In this document: one piece after another, positions 9,930 to 18,597 of the stretch
Position numbering within the stretch: the stretch's first letter is position 1
Layout of the letters: each line of letters opens with the position of its first letter
Assembly (NCBI RefSeq): GCF_900176645.1
Contig: NZ_FXAN01000044.1
Location: forward strand, 1 to 64,000
DNA length: 64,000 nt
Reading direction: 5' to 3'
Source: Burkholderia singularis
Lineage (GTDB): Bacteria > Pseudomonadota > Gammaproteobacteria > Burkholderiales > Burkholderiaceae
Notes under the pieces: generated by a model
What the model was told of the DNA's origin: nothing
The model's input: only the letters and a program-made list of their open reading frames with translations
Databases searched by the model: none
Translations under genes and position numbers: made by a program

Positions 9930-10865
9930 TCAAGCCAGCTTGAGACGGGCAGGCCCCCAGATTTCGCTGCCGGTCACCGTCCACGAATCGGTGATCGGGC
10001 GCAGCGTGAAGCGCAGCAGGTTGAGTTTTCCCATCCGAAAGCCGACGGAGCCCAGCTTGAAGAAACGCTCGAAAGTCCGCACCTGCTCTTCGCCAACCAT
10101 GGCGACTGCCTTGTCGCGGTCCCGGCGCAGATTGGCGGCCCATGCGTCGTAGCTTCTCGCGTAATCGAGCCGATCGTTGCGCACGGTGACGATTTCGAAC
10201 AGACCGTCGACGGCTTTGACGATTTCGTTCAGATACGGAAGATCGGAGTCCGGATAAATTTCCGTATTCATGAAGTCGCTCGCTTCTTCGCGTTTCATAT
10301 TGCCGTATGCGATGGTTTGCAGTGACATTCGCCCGTTCGGTGTGAGCCAGCGGCGGCAGCGCTCGAAGAAATCACGGTAGACGCTCAGTTTTTCCGATTC
10401 GGTTTCCTCATGTTTGGCGAAGTGCTCGAATGCACCGATCGAGATGATCGAATCGTAGGGCTCGAGCGGTTCGTGAACCGCCCAGTTTTCGACGCGCACG
10501 CTTACTTTCGGCAATTCGAGCGAGCGAAGGTAATCGGCTTGCGCATCGCTTAGCGTCAGACCCACGACCCTTTCGATATGCGGCATGTTCGACAAGCGCC
10601 GAAGGATCGTGCCCCATCCGCATCCGACTTCGAGCACGGAGCGAGCCTCATGCGCGCCGGAGCTGACGAAGTGCCAATCGATCTTGCGATTCTGGGCCGT
10701 GTCGATATCCTCGTCGGGCCGGGAGAAAAGCGCGGCCGAATAGGTAAAAGTCGGGCCCAGCATCAGCCGCCAATAGTCGTTGCCGATGTCGTAATGGTGG
10801 CGGATGCCTTCGGGCGAGCCGCCATATTTTTCGCCTTCGCGATCGCGTAAGCTGATTGCATTCAT
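9930..10865 (-). CDS. Cyclopropane-fatty-acid synthase family SAM methyltransferase
   Basis: A 311-residue member of the CFA/mycolic acid cyclopropane synthase family. Diagnostic features are the N-terminal block HHYDIGNDYWRLMLGPTFTYS, the SAM-binding motif VLEVGCGWG near residue 78, and GAFEHF in the active-site region. It lacks the extra N-terminal domain of E. coli Cfa, so it resembles the shorter mycobacterial CmaA/PcaA type. These enzymes add a methylene, or a methyl, across a cis double bond. It starts one base after the stop of the acyl carrier protein gene, so the two are coupled. I infer that it modifies the carrier-bound chain after desaturation rather than membrane phospholipid. 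Confidence 0.9.
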   Translation of the reverse strand: MNAISLRDREGEKYGGSPEGIRHHYDIGNDYWRLMLGPTFTYSAALFSRPDEDIDTAQNRKIDWHFVSSGAHEARSVLEVGCGWGTILRRLSNMPHIERVVGLTLSDAQADYLRSLELPKVSVRVENWAVHEPLEPYDSIISIGAFEHFAKHEETESEKLSVYRDFFERCRRWLTPNGRMSLQTIAYGNMKREEASDFMNTEIYPDSDLPYLNEIVKAVDGLFEIVTVRNDRLDYARSYDAWAANLRRDRDKAVAMVGEEQVRTFERFFKLGSVGFRMGKLNLLRFTLRPITDSWTVTGSEIWGPARLKLA

Positions 10866-10866
10866 G

Positions 10867-11139
10867 TCAGGCCACCTGTTTGGAGGAAAGGCGCGATGCC
10901 AGATGTTGGGAGAGCGAACGCAGCGTCGGGTATTCGAACAGCAACTCGGGGGCGAGTTCGACGTTCAGCGTCTCTTCCAGCTCCATGATCAGCGACACGG
11001 CGGTGGCGGAATCGAGCCCGAATCGATCGACCGCGACAGTCGGATCGATTTTCGATTTCGATAAATTGAGCGTGTTCGAGATGAAGTCGACACACCATGT
11101 TTCGATCGACGATGCATCGTTGAGTACGGGCGTTGTCAT
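10867..11139 (-). CDS. Dedicated acyl carrier protein
   Basis: A 90-residue phosphopantetheine-binding protein. The attachment site is the serine in GLDS, residue 44, followed by the usual acidic helix (MELEETLNVEL). A longer reading frame runs upstream, but the ATG at 11139 has a clear GGAGG site 8 to 9 bases before it and gives a normal ACP length. It lies between the desaturase (62 bases) and the cyclopropane synthase-like gene (1 base). It most likely carries the fatty chain activated by the acyl-AMP ligase encoded in the divergent arm at 18598-20361. It is distinct from the ACP of the polyyne locus at 54058-54378. Confidence 0.93.
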   Translation of the reverse strand: MTTPVLNDASSIETWCVDFISNTLNLSKSKIDPTVAVDRFGLDSATAVSLIMELEETLNVELAPELLFEYPTLRSLSQHLASRLSSKQVA

Positions 11140-11201
11140 AGTTGAAGCCTCCGTGTCGATAGGACGGGTGAGGATGCGACTTTCGGATGAAGCGGCGCAG
11201 A

Positions 11202-12182
11202 TCAGGTTTGAATCGCTTCGGCGGTTCGCTTTGCCATGCTTTCCGGCGTCGGCAGCTTGACGTCCCATGCGAGGCCGAGCGCCTTGAGCATCGCGATGAA
11301 CCAGTACGCAATATCGGCGCGATACCAGGCAAGGCCGAACGATGCGGAGAACGGGAACGCATGGTGGTTGTTGTGCCAGCCTTCTCCCCAGGCGAGCAGA
11401 CCCAGTACCCAGTTGTTGCGGCTGTTGTCGTTCGGATTTTCGCGTAACCGGTAGGGGCGCGCGCCTATGGTGTGCAGCACCGAATTGAGCGCCCACATCG
11501 AGTGGCCGACGACGAACATGCGCACGACGCCGCCCCACAGCAGGCCGGTGAGCGCGCCATACCAGCTTTGCGTGACGAGGCCGCCGATAACGGCCGGAAT
11601 CGCCAGGCCCAACAGGATCCACCAACTGTAGAGCCGGCCGGTCTTGACGATTGCGCGGTCGCGCAGCAAATCGGGCGTGTAATGCGCGACATTCGGATAT
11701 TCGTGCTTGATCATCCACGTGTAGTGCGCATGAATGAATCCGCGGATGCGCTGCATGACCGATGTGCCGTGCAGGTTCGGCGAATGCATATCGCCGTCGC
11801 GATCGGCGCGCTCGTGATGCCGGCGGTGCATCGCTACCCACGAAATCACGGCGCCTTGCCCGGCCATGCAACCGAAGATCGCCAAGGCGACGCGCACCGC
11901 GGTCACGGTCTTGTACGAACGGTGCGTGAAGAGCCGGTGATAGCCCGCGGAAATGCCGAGCCCGGTCAAAAGCCACATGACCATGAACAACGCGATATCG
12001 ACCCAGCTAATCGGCCGATAAAAAGCGAGCACAATGGCCGCTATTGTGCCGAATAATGGAAGAACGTCGAACAAGATGAAATGCCGGCGTTGCAAGCGGT
12101 GGAGAAAGGGCGCGTCGATGGCCAGCCGGCGTCCGGGAACAGCATGTGATTCCTTGAAAGTCTCATCGATGACTAATGACAT
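11202..12182 (-). CDS. Membrane fatty acid desaturase (stearoyl-CoA desaturase type)
   Basis: A 326-residue di-iron membrane desaturase. The three histidine boxes are HRLFTH, HRRHH and HNNHH, with the expected pairs of transmembrane helices between them. The reading frame extends to 12254, but the ATG at 12182 has a GGAG site and gives the same N-terminal layout as the paralogue at 17536. The two proteins share long blocks such as LHRLQRRHF, WGGVVRMFVV and GEGWHNNHHAFP, so they arose by duplication. Together they may put two double bonds into a carrier-bound chain; bond positions cannot be predicted from sequence. Confidence 0.93.
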   Translation of the reverse strand: MSLVIDETFKESHAVPGRRLAIDAPFLHRLQRRHFILFDVLPLFGTIAAIVLAFYRPISWVDIALFMVMWLLTGLGISAGYHRLFTHRSYKTVTAVRVALAIFGCMAGQGAVISWVAMHRRHHERADRDGDMHSPNLHGTSVMQRIRGFIHAHYTWMIKHEYPNVAHYTPDLLRDRAIVKTGRLYSWWILLGLAIPAVIGGLVTQSWYGALTGLLWGGVVRMFVVGHSMWALNSVLHTIGARPYRLRENPNDNSRNNWVLGLLAWGEGWHNNHHAFPFSASFGLAWYRADIAYWFIAMLKALGLAWDVKLPTPESMAKRTAEAIQT

Positions 12183-12208
12183 GACGTGCTCCAATCGACC
12201 ATGAAATT

Positions 12209-12216
12209 CTCGACAA
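12209..12216 (-). promoter_or_regulatory. Possible regulator site (TTGTCGAG) before the desaturase-ACP operon
   Basis: In the 89-base gap between the LysR gene and the desaturase, the minus strand reads TTGTCGAG. It matches seven of eight bases of the TTGTCGAA core repeated in front of the divergent desaturase-ligase operon (17398-17486). The gap is AT-rich compared with its flanks. One short partial match is weak evidence. Confidence 0.2.
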
Positions 12217-12271
12217 AAATTTTGGATGCCGAAATTTATCGAATGAGGCGACACATCTCGGTTCGAGCAGA

Positions 12272-13240
12272 TTAGCGCGCGCTTGGGCTCGCAACAATTG
12301 AGTTTTGTGAGAGATCGGTTAATTCGAATGCAATGGAGTCGCGATTGAGCGCACGCGCTTCATCGAGCAGCCAGTGGATAAAGGTCTGGACTTGTATCCG
12401 ATCGCGATCCTTGGGGCGAACCAGTGCATAGAATTTGCAATCGGGAATGAAGGGCCGTTCCGTCAAGCGGATCAGCTTTCCGTTTCTGATATATGGATCG
12501 ATCAGGACATCGAAGCCGGGCGCGATGCCGAGCCCGTTCGTGGCGGCCTCGTAGACGAGCGAGAGATCGTGCAGAAAGAGTGTCGATTCGCGGGCGTCGT
12601 CATCGTGTTCGACAATGCCGAACGCTTCCGCCCAACTGGACCAAATGCCGTCCAGATGCCGGCAGCAAAGCAATTTCCCGGACAAAATGTCGATCGGGCT
12701 TCGCGCATGCAGATGCTTGTATGCATATTGCATGCTGCATACTGGGAACATCGCGACATTCATTAACGGCGTGGCTTCGAGCGAACTCCATTGGCCGTCG
12801 CCGAGCCGGATCGCAATGTCGAAATTGTCGCTGACAGCATCGAGTTCTTGCGTGGACGTTTCGAATTCCAAGCCGATGTTGCCGTGGCGCTCGGCAAACC
12901 GATGCAGCCTCGGAAATAGCCACGAAATCGCAAATGCCGGGCGCACGCTGATCCGGAGGCCGCTCTTGCGAGGGGCGACGCGCACGCCTTCGCAGGCCAC
13001 GCGTATCGCCTCGATCGCAGGGGTCAGGCGCTGTGCATATTCGCGCCCGGCCTCGGTCAATTCGAGCGAGCGGTGTTCGCGCTGGAATAGCGAAATACCG
13101 AGTTCGACTTCGAGCGCTTGAATTCGTCTGCTGACGGCAGGCACGGTGATGTGCAGGACGGAGGCCGTCGTCGTGAAACTGAGCGACTGGGCAGCCACGA
13201 CAAACGCTTCGATCGATTTGAAAGGGGGAAGGCGAGCCAT
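12272..13240 (-). CDS. LysR-family transcriptional regulator (GcvA-like)
   Basis: A 322-residue LysR-type regulator. The N-terminal winged helix-turn-helix spans about residues 6-65 (LPPFKSIEAFVVAAQSLSF, then VPAVSRRIQALEVELG and LFQREHR). The remainder is the effector-binding domain. The MARLPPFKSIEAF start is typical of the GcvA/AmpR subgroup. It is the only transcription factor inside the locus and lies between the amino-acid-type genes and the acyl-carrier genes, all on the minus strand. It is the natural candidate for control of both arms; the ligand is unknown. The 207 bases upstream (13241-13447) hold no gene and probably contain its promoter. Confidence 0.93.
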   Translation of the reverse strand: MARLPPFKSIEAFVVAAQSLSFTTTASVLHITVPAVSRRIQALEVELGISLFQREHRSLELTEAGREYAQRLTPAIEAIRVACEGVRVAPRKSGLRISVRPAFAISWLFPRLHRFAERHGNIGLEFETSTQELDAVSDNFDIAIRLGDGQWSSLEATPLMNVAMFPVCSMQYAYKHLHARSPIDILSGKLLCCRHLDGIWSSWAEAFGIVEHDDDARESTLFLHDLSLVYEAATNGLGIAPGFDVLIDPYIRNGKLIRLTERPFIPDCKFYALVRPKDRDRIQVQTFIHWLLDEARALNRDSIAFELTDLSQNSIVASPSAR

Positions 13241-13447
13241 GGCCGGATTCTCGCAATCTACTTCTTAAACGCATGCCAGTTATGGCGGTTTCCCGAAATT
13301 CGTCAGCAAACCTTAAGGATTGCGCCTCGCGACTGAGATCGGGGTTGGCTGTTACAGCGTAGCAAGTTACGGCATCAAAAAAAAGAAAAATGAATTTTGG
13401 CAGCGTTAATTGGCCATATTAAACTTTTGCTGAACCAGGACGCTCTT

Positions 13448-14575
13448 TCAGGAGCTTTGCTTGAGTGCGTGAGCAGCGGGGCGGTTTCGCATACCGTCCA
13501 GGATCACGTCCTGAAAATAGCGGCGCGTCTCCAGCGGCGCGGCCGTTACGCGGATCAGTCGATTCAAATGATCAACCGGTGGCCGTCTGACAAAGATGTC
13601 GTGGTTTTCGAGCCAGTTCGCGAAGTAAAGCGCATTTTCCGGCGTACCAAAATCGAAGGCGACAAAATTAGCCGATGAAGATAGTGCGGGAACGCCGAGT
13701 TGAGCCGCGATCGCATAATAATGTCGATTAGCTTGAATCGTCTCGGATACGACATGGTCGACGAACACCGCATCTCGATATGCAGCGAGCGCGGCTTCCT
13801 GCGATGCTTTGGCGACGCCGAAATGCAGCCGAATCGAATCGAGCGCTTGTATCAGTTCCGGGGCGCCGATCAAATAACCGACTCTTGCGCCCGCAAGTCC
13901 GTAAGCTTTGGAAAACGTGCGCAGGCGAACCAGATTGGGACGCTCGAGTGCGCGCGGCAGCAATTTTTCAATAGGAGCGAATTCGGCATAGGCTTCGTCG
14001 AGCACGAGCACGCAATCGCCGGGCATGTGATCAATCCAGCTCAGCAGTGCGTTCGCGTCGAAAAAGGAGCCAGTCGGATTGTCCGGATTGGCAAGATAAA
14101 CGAGCTTGGGACGGTGACGCCAGGCGAGCGCTTGGATGCCGTCGAGATCGTTGACGTAATTCGGAAGATACGGTTGCCGGATCAGCCGGACGCCGAAGCC
14201 GGCGGCGTGGTAATCGAAGGTGGGATATGCGCCGAGCGAGGTGACGGCGCAGTCACCGGGTTCGATGCAGGCCCTGAATAGCAGTTCGAGCAGACTGTCG
14301 ATTCCTTCGGCTACCGAAATATGGTCGATGCCGATTTGCCAGCTTTCGGCGATGCCGGTTCGCAGATCGTAGTGCGTGGGGTCGTTGTAGTAGCCGCATT
14401 CCGCGAAACTTTTCTCCCACGCCTGCTTGACGGAATCGCTAACACCGAACAGCGATTCGTTCGCACCAAGCCGGGCGCGGTACGGGCGGCCTCGTAGACG
14501 CTCGAGCGCCTTTGCACCTAAAAAGGGGGACCGGTTGTCGAGACTCGCGACGATTCGGTTGAGTGGTGGACGCAT
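13448..14575 (-). CDS. PLP-dependent class I/II aminotransferase, HisC-like
   Basis: A fold-type I aminotransferase of 375 residues, closest in layout to histidinol-phosphate aminotransferase. Visible blocks are LGANESLFG near the start, LANPDNPTGS (PLP-contacting Asn), LDEAYAEF (Asp for the pyridine nitrogen) and TFSKAYGLAGARVGY (the Schiff-base lysine). It would exchange an amino group between glutamate and a 2-keto acid or phosphorylated substrate. It sits 45 bases after the 2-hydroxyacid dehydrogenase gene. That pair is the oxidise-then-transaminate logic of serine biosynthesis. A role in histidine synthesis is unlikely, since no other his gene is nearby. Confidence 0.9.
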   Translation of the reverse strand: MRPPLNRIVASLDNRSPFLGAKALERLRGRPYRARLGANESLFGVSDSVKQAWEKSFAECGYYNDPTHYDLRTGIAESWQIGIDHISVAEGIDSLLELLFRACIEPGDCAVTSLGAYPTFDYHAAGFGVRLIRQPYLPNYVNDLDGIQALAWRHRPKLVYLANPDNPTGSFFDANALLSWIDHMPGDCVLVLDEAYAEFAPIEKLLPRALERPNLVRLRTFSKAYGLAGARVGYLIGAPELIQALDSIRLHFGVAKASQEAALAAYRDAVFVDHVVSETIQANRHYYAIAAQLGVPALSSSANFVAFDFGTPENALYFANWLENHDIFVRRPPVDHLNRLIRVTAAPLETRRYFQDVILDGMRNRPAAHALKQSS

Positions 14576-14620
14576 GATCTGTCTCGTGAAAGGACTTGCG
14601 TGAAGGTTGCTCGGCTTATC

Positions 14621-15580
14621 TCAATTCACAACGGTCCGCACTTCTTCGCCACGGTAAAAGCACTTCGCGGTCAGGGCGGATTTTCGCCGCATTTCCATCA
14701 ACGATGCATCGGAGTAAAACGCCGAATGCGCACTCAACAGCACCTGCGTGCTGTCGCGTATCGCGGCGGGAACGGCGGGCTCGCCGGATAGCACGTCGAG
14801 CCCCGCGCGGAATTCGGCATGGGTCTGTAGATGCTCGATCAACTCTTCCTGGCGGATGACGTCTCCGCGCGACGTATTGATTAGAATGCCGTCGCGCGGC
14901 ATCAGCGATAGTTGTTTTGCGCCGATCAGGCGGCGTGTCGCCGGGCTGCTTGGCGTATGCACGGAGATGATCTGGGAGCCGGAAAACAGCGTATCGAGAT
15001 CGTCGACGCGTTCGACGCCGAGCGATTTTTCGACGCCGGGCGAGAGCCACGGATCATAGAAGGTGCAGATCATGCCGAATGCGCGTGCGCGCATCGACAA
15101 CGCGGTTCCGATCCGGCCGAATCCGACCAGGCCCAGATGCAGCCCGCGCAGGCGCGGTACGGGGCCGATGTCGCGCCAGTCCCAAGCAACGCGGGCGGTC
15201 GCATTCGTCGTGCCGAGATTGCGAACGATGTAGAGCAGCATTGCCATCGCGTGATCGGCGACTTCCTCGGTGCCGTAATCGGGAACGTTGGCAACCGGTA
15301 TATCGACGCTGCGCGCGAATGATACGTCGATATTGTCGTAGCCGACTGCCGCGCGCACGACGCCGCGGCAACGCTTCATACGGCTGAAGCTGCTGGCGCC
15401 AAGCGGCACCGGATGCCATGAGATGACGACGTCCGCCTCCTCGAGGCGGCCGTCTATTTCAGCCTCGTCGCGCACGCGGCAGAGTTCGACCGTATGTTCG
15501 CTGCCGAATACGTCGCGCTCGATATCCAGCCCTTCGAGATAGGTGGATTGCGGACCGTCGATGACCAATACGTTGCCCAT
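14621..15580 (-). CDS. D-isomer-specific 2-hydroxyacid dehydrogenase (CtBP-like)
   Basis: A 319-residue NAD-dependent dehydrogenase. The cofactor motif GLVGFGRIGTAL lies near the middle. The catalytic Arg lies in the INTSRGD region, the Glu precedes PAVPA (GEPAVP) and the His is in SAHSAFYS, giving the usual Arg-Glu-His set. This His context with a following tyrosine is typical of the CtBP-like subgroup. It interconverts a 2-hydroxy acid and a 2-keto acid. It is placed between the TauD-type oxygenase (56 bases) and the aminotransferase (45 bases), so the three probably form one pathway segment that supplies an amino acid. The exact substrate is not predictable. Confidence 0.9.
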   Translation of the reverse strand: MGNVLVIDGPQSTYLEGLDIERDVFGSEHTVELCRVRDEAEIDGRLEEADVVISWHPVPLGASSFSRMKRCRGVVRAAVGYDNIDVSFARSVDIPVANVPDYGTEEVADHAMAMLLYIVRNLGTTNATARVAWDWRDIGPVPRLRGLHLGLVGFGRIGTALSMRARAFGMICTFYDPWLSPGVEKSLGVERVDDLDTLFSGSQIISVHTPSSPATRRLIGAKQLSLMPRDGILINTSRGDVIRQEELIEHLQTHAEFRAGLDVLSGEPAVPAAIRDSTQVLLSAHSAFYSDASLMEMRRKSALTAKCFYRGEEVRTVVN

Positions 15581-15636
15581 GTCGCACTCCTAGCTTGGCG
15601 AAACCGCTTGGCACTACTGGAAAGCAGGGGCGCGGT

Positions 15637-16671
15637 TCAATGCGTGACGACGGTGTCGCGGATCAGTGCGGCCAGGATTCGGCGCTGACCTCGATAAGCG
15701 AGCCGGCCGTGCATCGCCAGAACGTTGTCGAGCAGCAGCAGGTCGGATGCCTGCCATTTCAGCGGCACTTCCATTGCCATCAGCGTTTCCCAGATGTGCT
15801 CGGAATCGTCGCGGGCGACGGCCGAACCGTCGCGATGAAAAACGTTGTCGAGCATCTCCGGATGATCGGCCATCGCCGTTCGTATCAGTTCGCAATGGTC
15901 GGTGCGGCCGTCGCGCTGCGCCCACTTCAGCGTGCAGTCCGGTGTATGGTAGTGCGCCTGATTGAACCACACGCGCTCGCCTGTCAACGGATGGGTTTTG
16001 AACGCGGGCAGCATTTCCTGCCAGAGCTGCAGGCAGCCGTTGGGCAACCAATGGATATCCCAGCCCTTGTCGTCGGCGATTCGCTCGACCTCCGAAGGAT
16101 CATGTGTTCCGAAGACAGCCGGCCACGCCTTCGGAATGCCGGGGCGCAGGTGCAGCATGTCGGGCGTCGGCAGCGTGCGCCTTACCCGCAGGCCTTGCCG
16201 CTCGAACCGTTCCCTGATATCGGGCGATAGCCGCCGCGTGATCTCGCGTGCATCGGCTATCGTCGTTTCTCCGCCTTCGGTTGGAGGGATGTCGCAAAAG
16301 AACGCGACGCGATCGGGGGGGGTGGCCGTGTAGGCCATTTCCTGATGCAGTGCGAGCGTGTATTCGCGCGGCAGATCCGTGGCGGTCAGGATATTGCCAA
16401 GCACGGTATGCCGGGGCGCGGTTCCGCCGATGTAGTCCATCAGATGGGCAGCGAGCGCACCGAGCGCGCGGCTAAACGGCTCGGCGCCGTTGAGCGCGTC
16501 GAATCCGCGCAGCAGCACAGCGCCGTGTGCCGACAGATGCGCATCGATCAACGGACGATGCTCGGCGAGCCACGCAGCGACGCTGTCGATGTCCGCATCG
16601 CGTCCCGATGTGATCCGTATCGTCATCGGAAGCATTCCTTCATTGACGAACGTTTCTTCGAACCGAATCAA
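15637..16671 (-). CDS. TauD/TfdA-family Fe(II)/2-oxoglutarate dioxygenase (SyrP-like)
   Basis: A non-heme iron oxygenase of about 344 residues. It has the N-terminal block GAVLLRGF, the iron-binding motif in LHQEMAYT (His-x-Glu in place of the commoner His-x-Asp), and VWFNQAHYHT with the C-terminal segments characteristic of TauD/SyrP proteins. SyrP-like members hydroxylate amino acids, sometimes while carrier-bound. An ATG at 16809 would overlap the GNAT gene by 68 bases. The TTG at 16671 has a clear GGAGG six bases upstream, and an ATG at about 16626 (MTIRI) also has a fair site, so the start is uncertain. It probably hydroxylates or oxidises the amino-acid-like intermediate. Confidence 0.85.
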   Translation of the reverse strand: MIRFEETFVNEGMLPMTIRITSGRDADIDSVAAWLAEHRPLIDAHLSAHGAVLLRGFDALNGAEPFSRALGALAAHLMDYIGGTAPRHTVLGNILTATDLPREYTLALHQEMAYTATPPDRVAFFCDIPPTEGGETTIADAREITRRLSPDIRERFERQGLRVRRTLPTPDMLHLRPGIPKAWPAVFGTHDPSEVERIADDKGWDIHWLPNGCLQLWQEMLPAFKTHPLTGERVWFNQAHYHTPDCTLKWAQRDGRTDHCELIRTAMADHPEMLDNVFHRDGSAVARDDSEHIWETLMAMEVPLKWQASDLLLLDNVLAMHGRLAYRGQRRILAALIRDTVVTH

Positions 16672-16741
16672 GTTGCGCCTCCGTTCGATAGAGGTGAGCG
16701 TGCCTTCGCCCAGTGATCCGAGCGCCGGGCAACGGGGCGTG

Positions 16742-17254
16742 TCAGCGTCTGCTGCTTTCGTAGTCCGATTGCAGAATGGACATGACGAGCGCATCCGGAT
16801 GATGTCCATCTCTAAATGCGTTCCTGCGTTTCATGCCTTCCCGCACGAATCCGACGCTGTCATACAGACGGATGGCCGGTTCGTTGTCGGCATAGACGAC
16901 CAGCTCGATCTTGTGCAAATCGAGATAGCGAAAGCCTAGCCATAGCGCGGCATTCAGCAGCTTGCGGCCGACACCTTTTCTCACGTGTTGGTCCGCGACG
17001 CCGATCGCCAGCATCGCGATATTGCGCCATCTTCCTTTGCCCCATTCCAGGTAGACGTAGCCGATCGCTTGGTCGTTCAGCGCCGCGATGATCCAGTGGC
17101 GGGTATCGCTCGGCTCGACGAGGCGTTGCACGTCGTACTCGCTGATATAGGGAAGCACGGTCAAACCGTGGATGAAATTGTTTCCCGACATGAATTCGAC
17201 GAGGCTGGCGCTGTCATTTCGCCGGAGTCCGCGAAGCTGTATTTCGTCGCGCAT
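16742..17254 (-). CDS. GNAT-family N-acetyl/acyltransferase
   Basis: A 170-residue GNAT protein resembling SpeG/RimJ. The acyl-CoA pyrophosphate-binding motif is visible as HVRKGVGRKLLN, and the later YADNEPAIRLYDSVGFVREG block is typical. It is the first gene of the minus arm and faces the second desaturase across a 281-base divergent promoter region. It could acetylate the product as self-protection, or join the carrier-bound acyl chain to an amine. The locus has no NRPS condensation domain, so the second role is worth testing; sequence alone does not decide. Confidence 0.88.
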   Translation of the reverse strand: MRDEIQLRGLRRNDSASLVEFMSGNNFIHGLTVLPYISEYDVQRLVEPSDTRHWIIAALNDQAIGYVYLEWGKGRWRNIAMLAIGVADQHVRKGVGRKLLNAALWLGFRYLDLHKIELVVYADNEPAIRLYDSVGFVREGMKRRNAFRDGHHPDALVMSILQSDYESSRR

Positions 17255-17397
17255 AGGAGGCTCATCGAACGGGGAAAGATGCCGGGAGCTTCAGGTTAAG
17301 GGCTCGTTTTGAGATGAACAATTGCATTTTGAAATTTGACGATTGATTTTTTTTCAACGTTGATCGAGCCAACAGGCGTGCGCGAAAGACGCTTGCA

Positions 17398-17486
17398 TGT
17401 CGAACAACGATGGCGCCGAAAAGATCAATTGTCGAACGGCGCTCGGCTGGATAGCCTTGGTAGGGCCGAGCGGTCGATTGTCGAAC
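17398..17486. repeat. Three copies of TGTCGAAC in a divergent promoter region
   Basis: The octamer TGTCGAAC occurs at 17398-17405, 17430-17437 and 17479-17486; the last two extend to ATTGTCGAAC. Starts are 32 and 49 bases apart. The region separates the GNAT-led minus arm from the desaturase-ligase plus arm. Three identical octamers in 90 bases are unlikely by chance, so this may be an operator set, for example for the LysR regulator at 12272-13240. No convincing -35/-10 pair was found. Confidence 0.45.
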
Positions 17487-17535
17487 CGCGTGATCGAGCT
17501 ATTCGATTCGATTTCCATCTCAGAAGGAGCCGTTC

Positions 17536-18591
17536 ATGTCGACGCCTGCCAGCGACCTTCATTCTTCGGCCGAGCTTGCCGGCTCGGCCGCCTCTTACCG
17601 AAAAAGCGAGCAGGCGTTGGATGAGCCGGCGCCGGTGCGTCGCAAACGGGACCGCACGGCGATCAGCAGTCCATATCTGCATCGGTTGCAACGGCGGCAT
17701 TTCCTGTTGTTCGATGTGTTGCCGTTCGTCGGAACTTTGTGTGCGTTTGGTCTGCTTTATTATCAACCGCTCACGGCGGTCGATGTCGGCCTGTTTTTTT
17801 TGATGTGGGCATTGACAGGTTTTGCGCTGACGGTCGGATTTCACCGCTTGTTTACGCATCGGGCATTCAAGACCAGCGCGCCCGTCAGAGTGATCTTCAC
17901 GATTCTTGGTTGCATGGCCGCGCGCGGACCGATGATCTCGTGGACGGCGATGCATCGCCGCCACCACGAATTGGCCGATCACGAAGGCGACATGCATTCG
18001 CCGAACATGCATGGCACGACGTTGACCGGCCGCTTGCGCGGCTGGTGGCATGCGCATGTCGGCTGGATGATTCGACATGAATATCCGAATGTCGCTCATT
18101 ACGTTCCCGATCTGCTCGCGGACAAACCTGTCGTTAAAGCCGACCGTATGTACCACTTATGGATTGTGGCAGGTCTTGCCGTACCCGCGTTGCTCGGCGG
18201 ATGGCTGACGCACAGCTGGATTGGCGCGTTGACCGGATTTCTGTGGGGCGGCGTAGTCCGGATGTTCGTCGTCGAACAGTCGGTGTCGGCGCTGAATTCG
18301 CTATTGCATTTGTTCGGTTCGCGTCCGTTCAAGATGCAGGACAACCGCAGTCACAACAATCCGCTGCTCGCGATACTGACTTGGGGTGAAGGCTGGCATA
18401 ACAATCATCATGCGTTTCCGGCGTCGGCGAGCTTCGGGCTGAAGTGGTACGAGATCGATTTCGGCTATTGGGTGGTGCTCGCGCTGGAGGCTTGCGGGTT
18501 CGTATGGGATGTACGGCGTATCGAGCCCGAACGGATCGAGGCACGCAAGGCGGTTTTGAATGCGCGCATGGCCGACGCTCTCGATCGGTGA
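17536..18591 (+). CDS. Membrane fatty acid desaturase (paralogue of 11202-12182)
   Basis: A 351-residue di-iron desaturase of the stearoyl-CoA desaturase family. The histidine boxes are HRLFTH, HRRHH and HNNHH. The ATG has a strong GAAGGAG site. About 40 polar residues precede the homologous core, which starts at LHRLQRRHFLLFDVLP. It heads the plus arm and ends six bases before the acyl-AMP ligase, so the two are cotranscribed. It is clearly related to the desaturase in the other arm and more distantly to the two in the polyyne locus. Expected role: desaturation of an acyl chain on the dedicated carrier protein. Confidence 0.94.
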   Translation: MSTPASDLHSSAELAGSAASYRKSEQALDEPAPVRRKRDRTAISSPYLHRLQRRHFLLFDVLPFVGTLCAFGLLYYQPLTAVDVGLFFLMWALTGFALTVGFHRLFTHRAFKTSAPVRVIFTILGCMAARGPMISWTAMHRRHHELADHEGDMHSPNMHGTTLTGRLRGWWHAHVGWMIRHEYPNVAHYVPDLLADKPVVKADRMYHLWIVAGLAVPALLGGWLTHSWIGALTGFLWGGVVRMFVVEQSVSALNSLLHLFGSRPFKMQDNRSHNNPLLAILTWGEGWHNNHHAFPASASFGLKWYEIDFGYWVVLALEACGFVWDVRRIEPERIEARKAVLNARMADALDR

Positions 18592-18597
18592 TGCGCG

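Noticed and set aside
13448-14575. Histidine biosynthesis hisC
   Set aside because: Fold is HisC-like, but neighbours are secondary-metabolism genes and no his operon is present.
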